Shown one piece after another: positions 32,148-40,805 of a stretch of 62,448 nucleotides of DNA; the stretch's first letter is position 1; each line of letters starts with the position of its first letter. Source of the stretch: JAGBWK01 sp964462445 (GTDB lineage Bacteria > Bacteroidota > Bacteroidia > Bacteroidales > Muribaculaceae); NCBI GenBank assembly GCA_964462445.1, contig CAYWXG010000008.1, forward strand, positions 1 through 62,448. Reading direction: 5' to 3'. The position numbers and the translations under genes are program-made. The notes beneath the pieces were generated by a model. That model saw only the letters and a program-made list of their open reading frames with translations. It searched no databases and had not been told where the DNA came from.

Positions 32148-32456
32148 CTAAAGCCAAGGAGTTGCGTTGTATGAGTTGACCAATTCGATATTGTTGAGTT
32201 CGATGATGGTCAAAATGGCAGAAGCGATAGTGGTTATGATGCCGACCAAAATAGTATACAAATGAATCCGTTGGGCCGACAATCGATAGGCTAAGGTAGC
32301 TAAAATTGTCCCGGCAATGGCATGAGCTATTCCGAGGATTGGGAACCAACAAAATAATACTCCAACGATAACAAAAGCTAATGCAATGTAGGTCAGTATT
32401 TTTACCTGTCGAGTATTGGTTGTTTTATTTATCATAATGTTAGTCGCGATGAGCAA
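32148..32456 (-). CDS. small three-helix membrane protein
   Basis: A 102-aa protein with about three hydrophobic segments (ILTYIALAFVIVGVLFCWFPI, then IAHAIAGTILATLAY and a final one near LVGIITTIASAILTII). The ATG at 32435 (MINKTTNTRQ) is an alternative start. A TACTTTTA box at 32478-32485, close to consensus, may drive it. It lies between serB and rnz. No family is recognised. Confidence 0.6.
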   Translation of the reverse strand: MLIATNIMINKTTNTRQVKILTYIALAFVIVGVLFCWFPILGIAHAIAGTILATLAYRLSAQRIHLYTILVGIITTIASAILTIIELNNIELVNSYNATPWL

Positions 32457-32533
32457 TTTAAGAGTTGAGTGGCTTATAAAAGTAGCACTCAGATTGATAT
32501 ATTAAGAGTTCTGAAACACCCCCGAATTAGATG

Positions 32534-33766
32534 TTATTTCGTCGGAGTGATGAACGAGTCTTTAAATCCGATAAAATAGAGAATGCCATCGAGTCCGATA
32601 GTAGAGATAGATTGCTCGGCAGTGGCTTTAACTTTCGGTTTGGCGTGGAATGCTATTCCGAGACCGGCAGTGGCGAGCATCGGAAGGTCGTTTGCGCCGT
32701 CGCCAACAGCGATAGTCTGAGCGATGTTGACATTTTCAACTTGAGCAATGAGTCGCAGAAGTTCGGCCTTACGTTTTCCGTCGACAATTTCGCCTAAATA
32801 ACGTCCGGTAAGTTTGCCGTCAACTATTTCAAGCTCGTTGGCATAAACGTAGTCAAATCCGAATTTCTGTTTTAGATAGTTTCCGAAATAAGTAAATCCA
32901 CCGGAAAGGATAGCCGTCTTAAAACCGGCACGTTTTAGAACTTCCATCAACCGTCCGACCCCCTCTGTCACGGGCAAATTCTCAGCAATATCTTTCATTA
33001 CGCTCTCATCCAGCCCTTTAAGAAGCGCAACACGCTGTCGGAAACTTTCGCAAAAGTCAATTTCGCCACGCATAGCACTTTCCGTAATTTCGCGTACTTG
33101 TTTTCCTACACCGGCTCGGTCGGCAAGCTCATCGATAACCTCAGTTTCAATCAAAGTAGAGTCCATATCGAAGCATATCAGGCGTCGGCACCGGCGATAG
33201 AGGGTGTCTTCTTGAAGAGAGATGTCAAAATCCTCTTCCGATGACACTTGCATAAATCGATTTTGCATCTCTCGGTAGTTGGAAGGAGTCCCACGTACTG
33301 AAAATTCGACACAAGCTTTGGACTGAGGTATGTCATGGTCGTTCAGGGGCATACGTCCGGTCAAACGTTGTATACCATCAATATTTAAACCTTGTTTGGC
33401 GATTTCGTCAGACACCAAAGCAATATGTCGTGCAGTCAATTTGCGCCCGAGGATGGTTATAATCCAACGATTTTTCCCTTGAAGACCCACCCAATGCTCG
33501 TATTCCTCAGTAGGAATAGGTTTGAAGCGAATGTTGACGTTGAGTTCCGATGCTTTGAATAGGAGATCTTTAAGGATGTCACCTGAAACGTCGGAAGTGG
33601 TTTTGAAAAGAATACCCAACGAGAGAGTGTGATGAATATCCGCTTGACCGATATCGAGGATTTGAGCATCATATCGGGATAGGATATTGGATAGCGAAGC
33701 CGTTACGCCCGGACGGTCGTTACCTGATATATTTACGAGTATTAGCTCGATAGATGGTGTAGCCAT
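32534..33766 (-). CDS. serB: phosphoserine phosphatase with two ACT domains
   Basis: A 410-aa enzyme for the last step of serine synthesis. Two N-terminal ACT-type domains (about residues 8-80 and 102-170) precede the HAD domain with nucleophile D200-M-D202 (CFDMDSTLIETEV), AILSGGFTYFG, and VGDGANDLPML. The long ACT-containing form is usual in Bacteroidota. It lies 55 bp after the sugar-kinase gene with no promoter box seen, so it may be at the end of the peptidoglycan-salvage transcript, or simply adjacent. Confidence 0.94.
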   Translation of the reverse strand: MATPSIELILVNISGNDRPGVTASLSNILSRYDAQILDIGQADIHHTLSLGILFKTTSDVSGDILKDLLFKASELNVNIRFKPIPTEEYEHWVGLQGKNRWIITILGRKLTARHIALVSDEIAKQGLNIDGIQRLTGRMPLNDHDIPQSKACVEFSVRGTPSNYREMQNRFMQVSSEEDFDISLQEDTLYRRCRRLICFDMDSTLIETEVIDELADRAGVGKQVREITESAMRGEIDFCESFRQRVALLKGLDESVMKDIAENLPVTEGVGRLMEVLKRAGFKTAILSGGFTYFGNYLKQKFGFDYVYANELEIVDGKLTGRYLGEIVDGKRKAELLRLIAQVENVNIAQTIAVGDGANDLPMLATAGLGIAFHAKPKVKATAEQSISTIGLDGILYFIGFKDSFITPTK

Positions 33767-33821
33767 AATATGTGATAAATAATTGGATTTGAGAATTTGG
33801 AGCGCTTATAAAAGGATTCGT

Positions 33822-34676
33822 TTAAGACCGCGAGTGGTAGCTTATCAGCCCTTCCATTGGCGAGATGATAATTTTACCGATGTTGCAATCGATAGCAGCG
33901 GCGGCTTCTTGCAGGACATCGCGGAAGTGGTATGCAATAGAGCCGACAAAGTTGACAGGGAGAGTTTTATATGCCATATAGTGTGCGACATTTCTCACGA
34001 AGAACGATTTAAAAGAGTTGAGTACCAAGCGGTGGATAGAAGGTTCTTCGATATATTTGGCGAGGAACGGAGTCAGTGAAGCGAGGAATCTGTTGGCTTC
34101 TGGACTACCATACACGCGGTTAATAACGGTCTCCATGTTAAGGTCATACTGTTCGCGGAATTTCAGACATAATTCAACGGGAAGTTGCTTTTTAAATACG
34201 TCGGAAATAAGTTGTCGACCAAGCACCGCGCCACTACCTTCGTCGCCGAGAATGTAGCCAAGCGGAGCAATTGCATCAATGATTTTTTCGCCGTCGTAGA
34301 GGCAGGAGTTAGACCCTGTGCCGAGGATACAAGCGATACCGGGTTGATTGCCGCAAAGAGCTTTCGCAGCGCCGGTCATATCGCTCTCAACGGATATTGT
34401 AGAGGTGGGGAAAGAATTTTTAATAGCTTTCTCAACTGCTCGATTGTACTCGCCACCGCGGCATCCGGCTCCATAATAATATATGTGTTGTATTTGGGCT
34501 AAATAAGGATTCAGCTCGGGCGCAACTTCTTCTGCAATACGTTGCGACATTTCTTCGTATGTGAGCAATACCGGGTTCATACCGGTAGTGTTAAACTCAA
34601 TTATCTTTTCGGTCTTTTCAATTAAGCACCATTTGATGTTACTGCTTCCGCCATCTGCGATAAGTATCATATTCAA
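33822..34676 (-). CDS. BadF/BcrA-type sugar kinase (probable amino-sugar or MurNAc kinase)
   Basis: A 284-aa ASKHA-fold kinase. The phosphate-binding motifs are ADGGSSNIKW at the N-terminus and GTGSNSCLYDGE in the middle, and LGYILGDEGSGAVLG is characteristic of N-acetylhexosamine kinases of this family. It follows a NamZ muramidase and an AmpG/MurT-like transporter, so MurNAc or GlcNAc is the likely substrate; in Tannerella a similar set (MurT, MurK) feeds the etherase MurQ. No MurQ is present in this window. Substrate is inferred from context only. Confidence 0.8.
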   Translation of the reverse strand: MNMILIADGGSSNIKWCLIEKTEKIIEFNTTGMNPVLLTYEEMSQRIAEEVAPELNPYLAQIQHIYYYGAGCRGGEYNRAVEKAIKNSFPTSTISVESDMTGAAKALCGNQPGIACILGTGSNSCLYDGEKIIDAIAPLGYILGDEGSGAVLGRQLISDVFKKQLPVELCLKFREQYDLNMETVINRVYGSPEANRFLASLTPFLAKYIEEPSIHRLVLNSFKSFFVRNVAHYMAYKTLPVNFVGSIAYHFRDVLQEAAAAIDCNIGKIIISPMEGLISYHSRS

Positions 34677-34721
34677 TCTTTTTTATTGTTTCCTATTATA
34701 TTGACTATCACAATGCTGGGT

Positions 34722-35957
34722 TTAATATAAGTGATAGTGCTGTTTCTTTTCACTGAATTGTTGAGAGTCTTTATTCCAAATCGATAGAATCGGACTGACT
34801 TTATAATTGTTGTTGATTAGAACCTGTCGAATTTGTTTTGTTCCTACTACATTATCAAACATTTTAAGATTGTTTTTGTTTTCAGTTGTAGGAGTTAACG
34901 GGGATTGAGATGCATACATGTCGTGCAATTCTTGCATGACATAGAATTGCACTAAAGTCAATTGGACAGCATCGGGTTCATTGACAAAGACTTCTACACC
35001 TTTCACCGGAGTACCTTTAAATATACCATAATAAGGGGTATAATGAATTGGTCGGAATGAAATGCCCGGGAGGTTGAGATTGTTCAAACGCTGAGATAAT
35101 TTGCCGGCATCAATCCACGGCGCAGCAAAAGTTTTGAACGGCATAGTGTATCCTACGCCGATTGAAATCCACGCAAGTTCACCAACGATGCCGGTAGCGG
35201 GATAGTATAGGCAGGTGTCGTCGGAGGGGATATGAGGAGAGGGAAGAATCCAAGGGAGTCCGGTTTCGTTGAATGCCATGTTGCGAGTCCACCCTTCCAT
35301 GGGTACAACAGTCAGTTTTAAGTTTTCAGCACCGGCAATTAGTCCTTCTCCTTTTAGATATTGGGCAAGTTCTCCCGGGGTTAAACCATAAAGATAAGGA
35401 ATAGGATATTGGCTGACGAAGGAAATGCAGTCGGCATCGGTGACCGGACCTTCGACGCGCAATCCACCGAGAGGGTTGGGCCGGTCGAGGACAATGAATT
35501 CAATATTGGCTTGAGCCGCAGCTTCCATTGCTTTTCCCATTGTAGAGATGAAAGTGTAGGAACGGCAACCATTGTCTTGAATGTCGTAGACAAGCGCATC
35601 AATTCCGGCAAGCATTTGTTGTGTCGGCTTTTTTGTCTTGCCGTAGATGGAATATACCTTTACGCCGGTTGCAGAATCGATTGATGATGAAACAGATGCG
35701 CCGGCAGCAATGTCACCGCGAATCCCATGTTCCGGAGCAAACATTGCCACAAGTTCAACACCATTGGCAGCGGCAAGAATGTCGGGGGTGGCATTAAGTT
35801 TGGAGTCAACACCGGTGGGGTTGGTTATCAATCCGATACGTTTTCCCTGCAACACATCGAATGCATTATCGCGCAACACTTCAATGCCCGGTTTTACTTG
35901 GGCAAATATTACGACCGAAGTCAGAATGATGAGTGACAGAGATATAAATCGTTTCAT
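34722..35957 (-). CDS. namZ: exo-beta-N-acetylmuramidase, NamZ/DUF1343 family
   Basis: A secreted enzyme of 411 aa that removes MurNAc from the non-reducing ends of peptidoglycan fragments. The DUF1343 signatures are GKRIGLITNPTGVD, APEHGIRGDIAAGASV, YSIYGKTKKPTQQML and VYDIQDNGCRSYTFISTM. The frame is open from 36017 but I start at ATG 35957, where a proper signal peptide begins (MKRFISLSLIILTSVVIFAQ); this removes an apparent 50-bp overlap and leaves a 10-bp gap to the transporter gene. Its neighbours supply uptake and phosphorylation. Confidence 0.9.
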   Translation of the reverse strand: MKRFISLSLIILTSVVIFAQVKPGIEVLRDNAFDVLQGKRIGLITNPTGVDSKLNATPDILAAANGVELVAMFAPEHGIRGDIAAGASVSSSIDSATGVKVYSIYGKTKKPTQQMLAGIDALVYDIQDNGCRSYTFISTMGKAMEAAAQANIEFIVLDRPNPLGGLRVEGPVTDADCISFVSQYPIPYLYGLTPGELAQYLKGEGLIAGAENLKLTVVPMEGWTRNMAFNETGLPWILPSPHIPSDDTCLYYPATGIVGELAWISIGVGYTMPFKTFAAPWIDAGKLSQRLNNLNLPGISFRPIHYTPYYGIFKGTPVKGVEVFVNEPDAVQLTLVQFYVMQELHDMYASQSPLTPTTENKNNLKMFDNVVGTKQIRQVLINNNYKVSPILSIWNKDSQQFSEKKQHYHLY

Positions 35958-35967
35958 TTTAGATGAG

Positions 35968-37308
35968 TTATTTACGTTTGACACCAAAAGAAGCATCAAT
36001 TTTAACCATGTAAGCAACTACTATCGTTGCAACACAGCAAATTATGGTCCAAATGAAGAAATTTTGGTAACCGAGAGTTTCCTGTAACCACCCTGCCACC
36101 ATTCCGGGAAGCATAAGCCCGAGAGCCATAAAACCGGTGCAAATAGCATAGTGAGATGTAGCATATTTCCCCTCTGAGAAGTAGATTAGGAATAGCATAT
36201 AAGCAGTAAACCCGAATCCGTAGCCAAATTGCTCTATAAATACGCAACAATTTATCAAGAGATAAGAAGGTGCCTCAAGTTGGCTTAACAGAACGAAAGT
36301 CAGGCAAGTTAACGACATCGACCAAGCCATTGGACGTATCCACTTTCTCAACCCACCCATTGCAGCCAAAAAGCCACCGGCAATACCGCCAATGATAAGC
36401 CCGATAATTCCAACAGTGCCGTAGGTGAGTCCCACTTCCAATGTCGTTAATCCCAATCCACCTTCGCTAACTGGGTCGAGAAGGAATGGATTAATCATTT
36501 TTACTAATTGAGCTTCCGGTAGACGATATAAAAGCATGAAGGCTAATGCTGTAATGATGCCCGGTTTTTTGAAGAAAGTAGCGAAAGTGTTGGCAAATTC
36601 TTTTAAAATATCGGAAGCAGAGCGGTCGGGCTTGCCACTATCCTTTGCCGGTTTAGGCAAAATAAATTGGTGATATATAGCTCCCAAGCAGAAAATAGCC
36701 GACATAAGTCCGATGGTAATCATCCATGCAATAGGAATGTTTCCGGTAGTCAATTCAAGCCAACCGGCAAGAGCTACTAAAGCCCCTTGTGCAAAAAGAG
36801 TGGATAGACGATAGCAAGTAGAACGAATGCCTACGAAGTATGATTGCTGGAATTCCGACAATCCCAGCATATAAAATCCATCGGCGGCAATATCGTGGGT
36901 TGCAGAAGCAAACGCCATCAGCCAAAACATTGCAAGGGTGGCGGAAAAGAAAAATGAGGTGGGGAGTAAGAATGCCACTCCTGCCAGAGCTAAACCTATG
37001 CACCACTGCATGGAAATAATCCACCAACGTTTCGTCTTTAAGATATCAACAAATGGGCTCCATAAAGGCTTTATAACCCAAGGTAGGTATAGCCAAGCGG
37101 TGTAGAACGCAATCTCAGTATTGGAAATCCCCATTGCTTTATAGAGGATTACCGAAACAGTCATAACCGTGACATTAGGTAGCCCCGATATAAAATATAG
37201 GGTCGGAATCCAATACCACGGATGCAATTTTTTTGTGCTTTCTACCGTAGCATCATTTGGTTGTGATTCCGGAATGTTGACTATTTTTTTCTGAGGAATT
37301 TTATTCAT
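35968..37308 (-). CDS. MFS transporter, AmpG/MurT-like
   Basis: A 446-aa inner-membrane protein with about twelve hydrophobic segments. The early part (WYWIPTLYFISGLPNVTVMT, then NTEIAFYTAWLYLPWVIKPLW) matches the AmpG-type permeases that import muropeptides, and the MurNAc transporter MurT of Tannerella as I remember it. It overlaps the SpoIID gene by 8 bp and precedes namZ by 10 bp, so it most likely imports what NamZ releases. Exact substrate (MurNAc, anhydro-MurNAc or muropeptide) cannot be read. Confidence 0.85.
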   Translation of the reverse strand: MNKIPQKKIVNIPESQPNDATVESTKKLHPWYWIPTLYFISGLPNVTVMTVSVILYKAMGISNTEIAFYTAWLYLPWVIKPLWSPFVDILKTKRWWIISMQWCIGLALAGVAFLLPTSFFFSATLAMFWLMAFASATHDIAADGFYMLGLSEFQQSYFVGIRSTCYRLSTLFAQGALVALAGWLELTTGNIPIAWMITIGLMSAIFCLGAIYHQFILPKPAKDSGKPDRSASDILKEFANTFATFFKKPGIITALAFMLLYRLPEAQLVKMINPFLLDPVSEGGLGLTTLEVGLTYGTVGIIGLIIGGIAGGFLAAMGGLRKWIRPMAWSMSLTCLTFVLLSQLEAPSYLLINCCVFIEQFGYGFGFTAYMLFLIYFSEGKYATSHYAICTGFMALGLMLPGMVAGWLQETLGYQNFFIWTIICCVATIVVAYMVKIDASFGVKRK

Positions 37309-38587
37309 AAGCCTTGGTTATGGTCGTATCGGGGTAGTAGTGGGCGAGTATTTGCTTGAAGTTGTATCCTGCAACACTCATAGCGGCAGCTCCTATCTGA
37401 CAAAGTCCCACGCCATGTCCCCAACCGGCGCCGGAAAATTCAAAGGTAGTGATTTTTTTGTTTACATCGACTATTTCTTCTGATTTTTCTACAATAAAAG
37501 CCGAAGAATAGAGATGCGAAGGCGATAATAACCGGCGTATTTCAAGCTCTTTCCCTATGATTTTGGTGAATTTTGTGCCTACGATTTTCAGACGTATCAG
37601 TCGTCCCGACGGACCGCGTTGTATTGGTACGAGGTCGATGATTTCACCGAAGTCGAGTCCTGATTTTGAGCGTATTAACTCTGCAAGTTCGGTAGATGTC
37701 GCTTTTAATTTCCAACGATAAAAGTCGGTGGTAGCTTGGTCGAAATTGTTAAGCACTTTACCGAGAATTTCAGGGTTGGAAGTGTTGCAAAAAGCATCGG
37801 GCCGAGATAAAATCCATTGCGATGCGCCTTCTTCTGTGGAGAGGTCGGGGAGTTGACGATGAGGTAGGTGGTCGCTAAATGATTTCAAGTAGGGGTGTAG
37901 TTCGTCATCCCAGCAGGTTGCAAATTCTTCGGTTGCGCCTCCGCAACATTTTGAGAAACGGGCATCACAAATGTTGCCATCGTGCATCAGTACGAGTCCT
38001 TTTGTGGTATTCACGGCCTCGCGTGCAATGTCGGTGGTCACACGTGTAACGCCTTGATACCGTTGGCAATGGTCGTCGGCGCACACGTCGAATAGAGCGT
38101 GGTCTTCTCGGTCGTACCAGCGTATAATTTCGTTGTCACTTTCGTTGGCCGGGGATTTTGCAGCTATAGTTCGATGCTCAATTTGTCGCAGTACCCAACT
38201 TCTTGAAATCACGGCATGTGCTTTTAGAAATTCCAACGGCGATTCGGCATTCATCTCGGAGGATATAACGCTACGCAGATAGTCTTCTACATCTACATGG
38301 TTGATTACTATTAAGTTGTCGCCATCGGGCTTCAATTCCAATGCCCCTGTGAAACGTTGGGATTGGCGTTGTTGCCAGTGAAACCCAACTCCAATAGTCA
38401 CTCCTCCAACTTCAAAAACGGAGTCGGCAGTTATAGGGGAAAATAGCAGCGGAGTTTTAACGTCGGTGATAGAGAAATGTTTTGCTCCTATTTCGTTAAA
38501 TCCCGAAATGAAGTTTATATCAACTTCGGGTGCCGACATCAATCCTACAGCAAGGATAGGGCGAGAGTTATAGTGAGGGGTTGTCAT
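37301..38587 (-). CDS. SpoIID/LytB-domain protein without signal peptide
   Basis: A 428-aa SpoIID-family protein. The catalytic-type segment is VISSE111-MNAESPLEFLKAHAV, matching the SpoIID glutamate that serves as the acid in lytic transglycosylation, and the end carries GAGWGHGVGLCQIGA. The protein begins MTTPHYNSRPILAVGLM, with no export signal, so it should be cytoplasmic, which is odd for a peptidoglycan enzyme. It overlaps DUF4922 by 20 bp and the MFS gene by 8 bp, tying it to the salvage pathway. It may process imported fragments. Confidence 0.87.
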   Translation of the reverse strand: MTTPHYNSRPILAVGLMSAPEVDINFISGFNEIGAKHFSITDVKTPLLFSPITADSVFEVGGVTIGVGFHWQQRQSQRFTGALELKPDGDNLIVINHVDVEDYLRSVISSEMNAESPLEFLKAHAVISRSWVLRQIEHRTIAAKSPANESDNEIIRWYDREDHALFDVCADDHCQRYQGVTRVTTDIAREAVNTTKGLVLMHDGNICDARFSKCCGGATEEFATCWDDELHPYLKSFSDHLPHRQLPDLSTEEGASQWILSRPDAFCNTSNPEILGKVLNNFDQATTDFYRWKLKATSTELAELIRSKSGLDFGEIIDLVPIQRGPSGRLIRLKIVGTKFTKIIGKELEIRRLLSPSHLYSSAFIVEKSEEIVDVNKKITTFEFSGAGWGHGVGLCQIGAAAMSVAGYNFKQILAHYYPDTTITKAYE

Positions 38588-39425
38588 TTAGCAGATTGTT
38601 GATTTCAGATTGGCTAAAACAGAGTTGAGAATATATAGATTTGATTACGTTGAGGTCAATATTTTCGAAATCAGCGAATCGAGGTGCCACAATAACTCCG
38701 GCAAGGTCGATTGATGCCGGACTTATTAACATTCCGTCTTCGCCATAAAAGTCGGGACGATGTTGGCGGCGAGGGATGATGGTCAATTGCGGAACGTTGG
38801 TTTCCGATGTGCAGAATATATTTACTTTCGGCTCATATTCATCATCGTTTTTGGGTAGTCGAGATAGAATATTGTTGACTGATTGTTGTGTGGCATTTCC
38901 CCCATTTAGAGTAATTACGCCGAAAGGTATAGGTTGCCCGGTCATCATAGGCAACGCGGATTTTTCAACGGCTTGAAAATGAAAATGGTCGGGCGCCGAT
39001 GCACCGCAAGCCGGACCGTTGTAGAATATCGCAAAGTCCTGGAGAATTAAAGCCAACTCCTTCATATCGTCGATTGCTGTGGCTATAGATTGCAGTCTAT
39101 GCTCTTTGGCGATAATCGTGAAATGGCGTGGTAAAATCGGGAACGGGTTGACGAGTATGCGGTAATTTTTCCAATCTATGTGTAACTGTTGTGCAGGACG
39201 ATTGGCATCGCAGAGGAAGCATTGTCGAGCGGCAATTGAGACCTTATCGACTTTTGCTGCCGATGAGCGTATGCGCATGGGATTGTGACTGATAGTCACT
39301 TCAAATCCGTTAATATCGAATTGCTTGGTCAATACGTTGTTGAGGTCGGCAAAACGTTGATTGACCTCCTCCCATACTTCTAATTGGTGATTGAAAAATG
39401 TGATAACTTCAGTTTGAGTCAGCAT
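38568..39425 (-). CDS. DUF4922 protein, HIT-like nucleotidyltransferase/phosphorylase
   Basis: A 285-aa cytoplasmic protein with a HIT-superfamily active site H147-F-H149-F-Q151 (APDHFHFQAVEK), as in GDP-hexose phosphorylases and GalT, and a C69-x2-C72 pair that may bind zinc. The segment RILVNPFPILPRHFTI is also typical of such phosphorylases. The family reaction is not known to me; in this operon a sugar-1-phosphate nucleotidyl transfer in amino-sugar salvage is a reasonable guess. It overlaps the SpoIID gene by 20 bp. Confidence 0.75.
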   Translation of the reverse strand: MLTQTEVITFFNHQLEVWEEVNQRFADLNNVLTKQFDINGFEVTISHNPMRIRSSAAKVDKVSIAARQCFLCDANRPAQQLHIDWKNYRILVNPFPILPRHFTIIAKEHRLQSIATAIDDMKELALILQDFAIFYNGPACGASAPDHFHFQAVEKSALPMMTGQPIPFGVITLNGGNATQQSVNNILSRLPKNDDEYEPKVNIFCTSETNVPQLTIIPRRQHRPDFYGEDGMLISPASIDLAGVIVAPRFADFENIDLNVIKSIYSQLCFSQSEINNLLNDNPSL

Positions 39426-39446
39426 ATCCGTATATATTCTCGAAAA

Positions 39447-40793
39447 TTATTTGTTTTTGTTCAAATTAATACGAGCGTCGACTTCCCATGTGCGTAAACG
39501 GTCCTTATATAGATTGTTGGCGTTGACGCGCGAGATGTCGAGGTTGGAGTCGGAGTTGCCTTCCCATCGGCGGCATAGGTATAGAGAATCAAAAATGCGA
39601 CCGATACGATATTTGCGAGAGATAGCCAACCCTAAAGCGTAGTCCTCTCCGTAGCTGGTATTTGGCACACGAATGTCGCGCAATAGTGAGGTTACAAATG
39701 CACGAGGCGCACCGAGTCCGTTGATACGCAACGCGTTGTTGCGACCATTATCTTCGGTCCATTCGCGGTGGTCGATAAGTCCGGGGGGTAGAGGGTTGAG
39801 ATTAAAGTCGGTGAGTTCGTAAGAACCAATGACCATTCCGCAATTTTCGCTACGGAAAGTGTCGACGATGCGTTGCAAAGTGTCGGCTCCTTTATAAAGG
39901 TCATCACTGTCGAGTTGAATGGCAAAGCGTCCGCAATGAGCAGAGTTAATCCCTTCATTCCAACATCCGCCAATGCCAAGGTCGGAGAATGCAGGGATTA
40001 TGACTTTCAGATTTTCGTGTTTGGGAGCTAAGTTGCGAAGCACATCAGTGGTGCCGTCGGTTGAATGGTTGTCAATGACAATGACATTGAAATCAAAGTC
40101 GGCAGTTTGAGCAAGAGCGCTTTCCACGGCATCGGCTATTGTAGCAACGCGATTGCGCACCGGGATTATCACCGATGCTTCAACCGGGAAATTGCCACTA
40201 TAATCCACCTCAGCAAAAGACGGCTCAAGATAAGCTCCGATAGCTTTAAGGTGATGAGTGCAAGCATCTTCCATCTCAATTTGACGAGCACGGTTTCGAG
40301 GGTCAACATAGTCGAACTGCTTTTCTCCGGAGGTGCGGTTGTCTGTTTCGACGGCAGTATACAGAGTCTCGGGAATATGCACAATAGCACTTATTCTACT
40401 TAATGCCAATCGAATAGCGTACATTCCTGCAAATGAATAATCTTCGGAGATAGCTTGACAAGCATCCTTCAGCATAGCGGTGTTGAACATGACAAGTGGG
40501 CCGAAGTCAAAATCATCGCGAAGCGAACCATTAAAATAGTCGATAGTTGGAATAGATTTTGTTTCGCCTGCCAAAGTAGTAACACGATAATCGGAATATA
40601 CCATAGTGGCTTTGCTATCGGTGGCTATTCGAGCCATTCGTGGCAGGCAATTATAGCCGGGTTGTAGCGAGAAGGGGGATGCAAAAATTGCAACGTAGTC
40701 GGCAGTAGCACGATTGGCTATTGATTTCCAAGATGATATTTTGCCAAAGTCATAACCGTCGGCAGTGGAAAATATTTCAAACGAGGGGTTCAT
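39447..40793 (-). CDS. glycosyltransferase family 2 protein
   Basis: A 448-aa protein with a GT-A fold in its second half: EASVIIPVRNRVATIADAVESAL, VIDNHSTDGTT, and the metal-binding LDSDD. The first 200 residues look like a diverged second GT2-like unit (VAIFASPFSLQPG, MVYSDYRV). No membrane segment is present. It starts 12 bp after the amidase stop and 21 bp before DUF4922. Its acceptor is unknown; the setting suggests cell-envelope sugars. Confidence 0.85.
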   Translation of the reverse strand: MNPSFEIFSTADGYDFGKISSWKSIANRATADYVAIFASPFSLQPGYNCLPRMARIATDSKATMVYSDYRVTTLAGETKSIPTIDYFNGSLRDDFDFGPLVMFNTAMLKDACQAISEDYSFAGMYAIRLALSRISAIVHIPETLYTAVETDNRTSGEKQFDYVDPRNRARQIEMEDACTHHLKAIGAYLEPSFAEVDYSGNFPVEASVIIPVRNRVATIADAVESALAQTADFDFNVIVIDNHSTDGTTDVLRNLAPKHENLKVIIPAFSDLGIGGCWNEGINSAHCGRFAIQLDSDDLYKGADTLQRIVDTFRSENCGMVIGSYELTDFNLNPLPPGLIDHREWTEDNGRNNALRINGLGAPRAFVTSLLRDIRVPNTSYGEDYALGLAISRKYRIGRIFDSLYLCRRWEGNSDSNLDISRVNANNLYKDRLRTWEVDARINLNKNK

Positions 40794-40805
40794 ATCGATG
40801 ATTGT

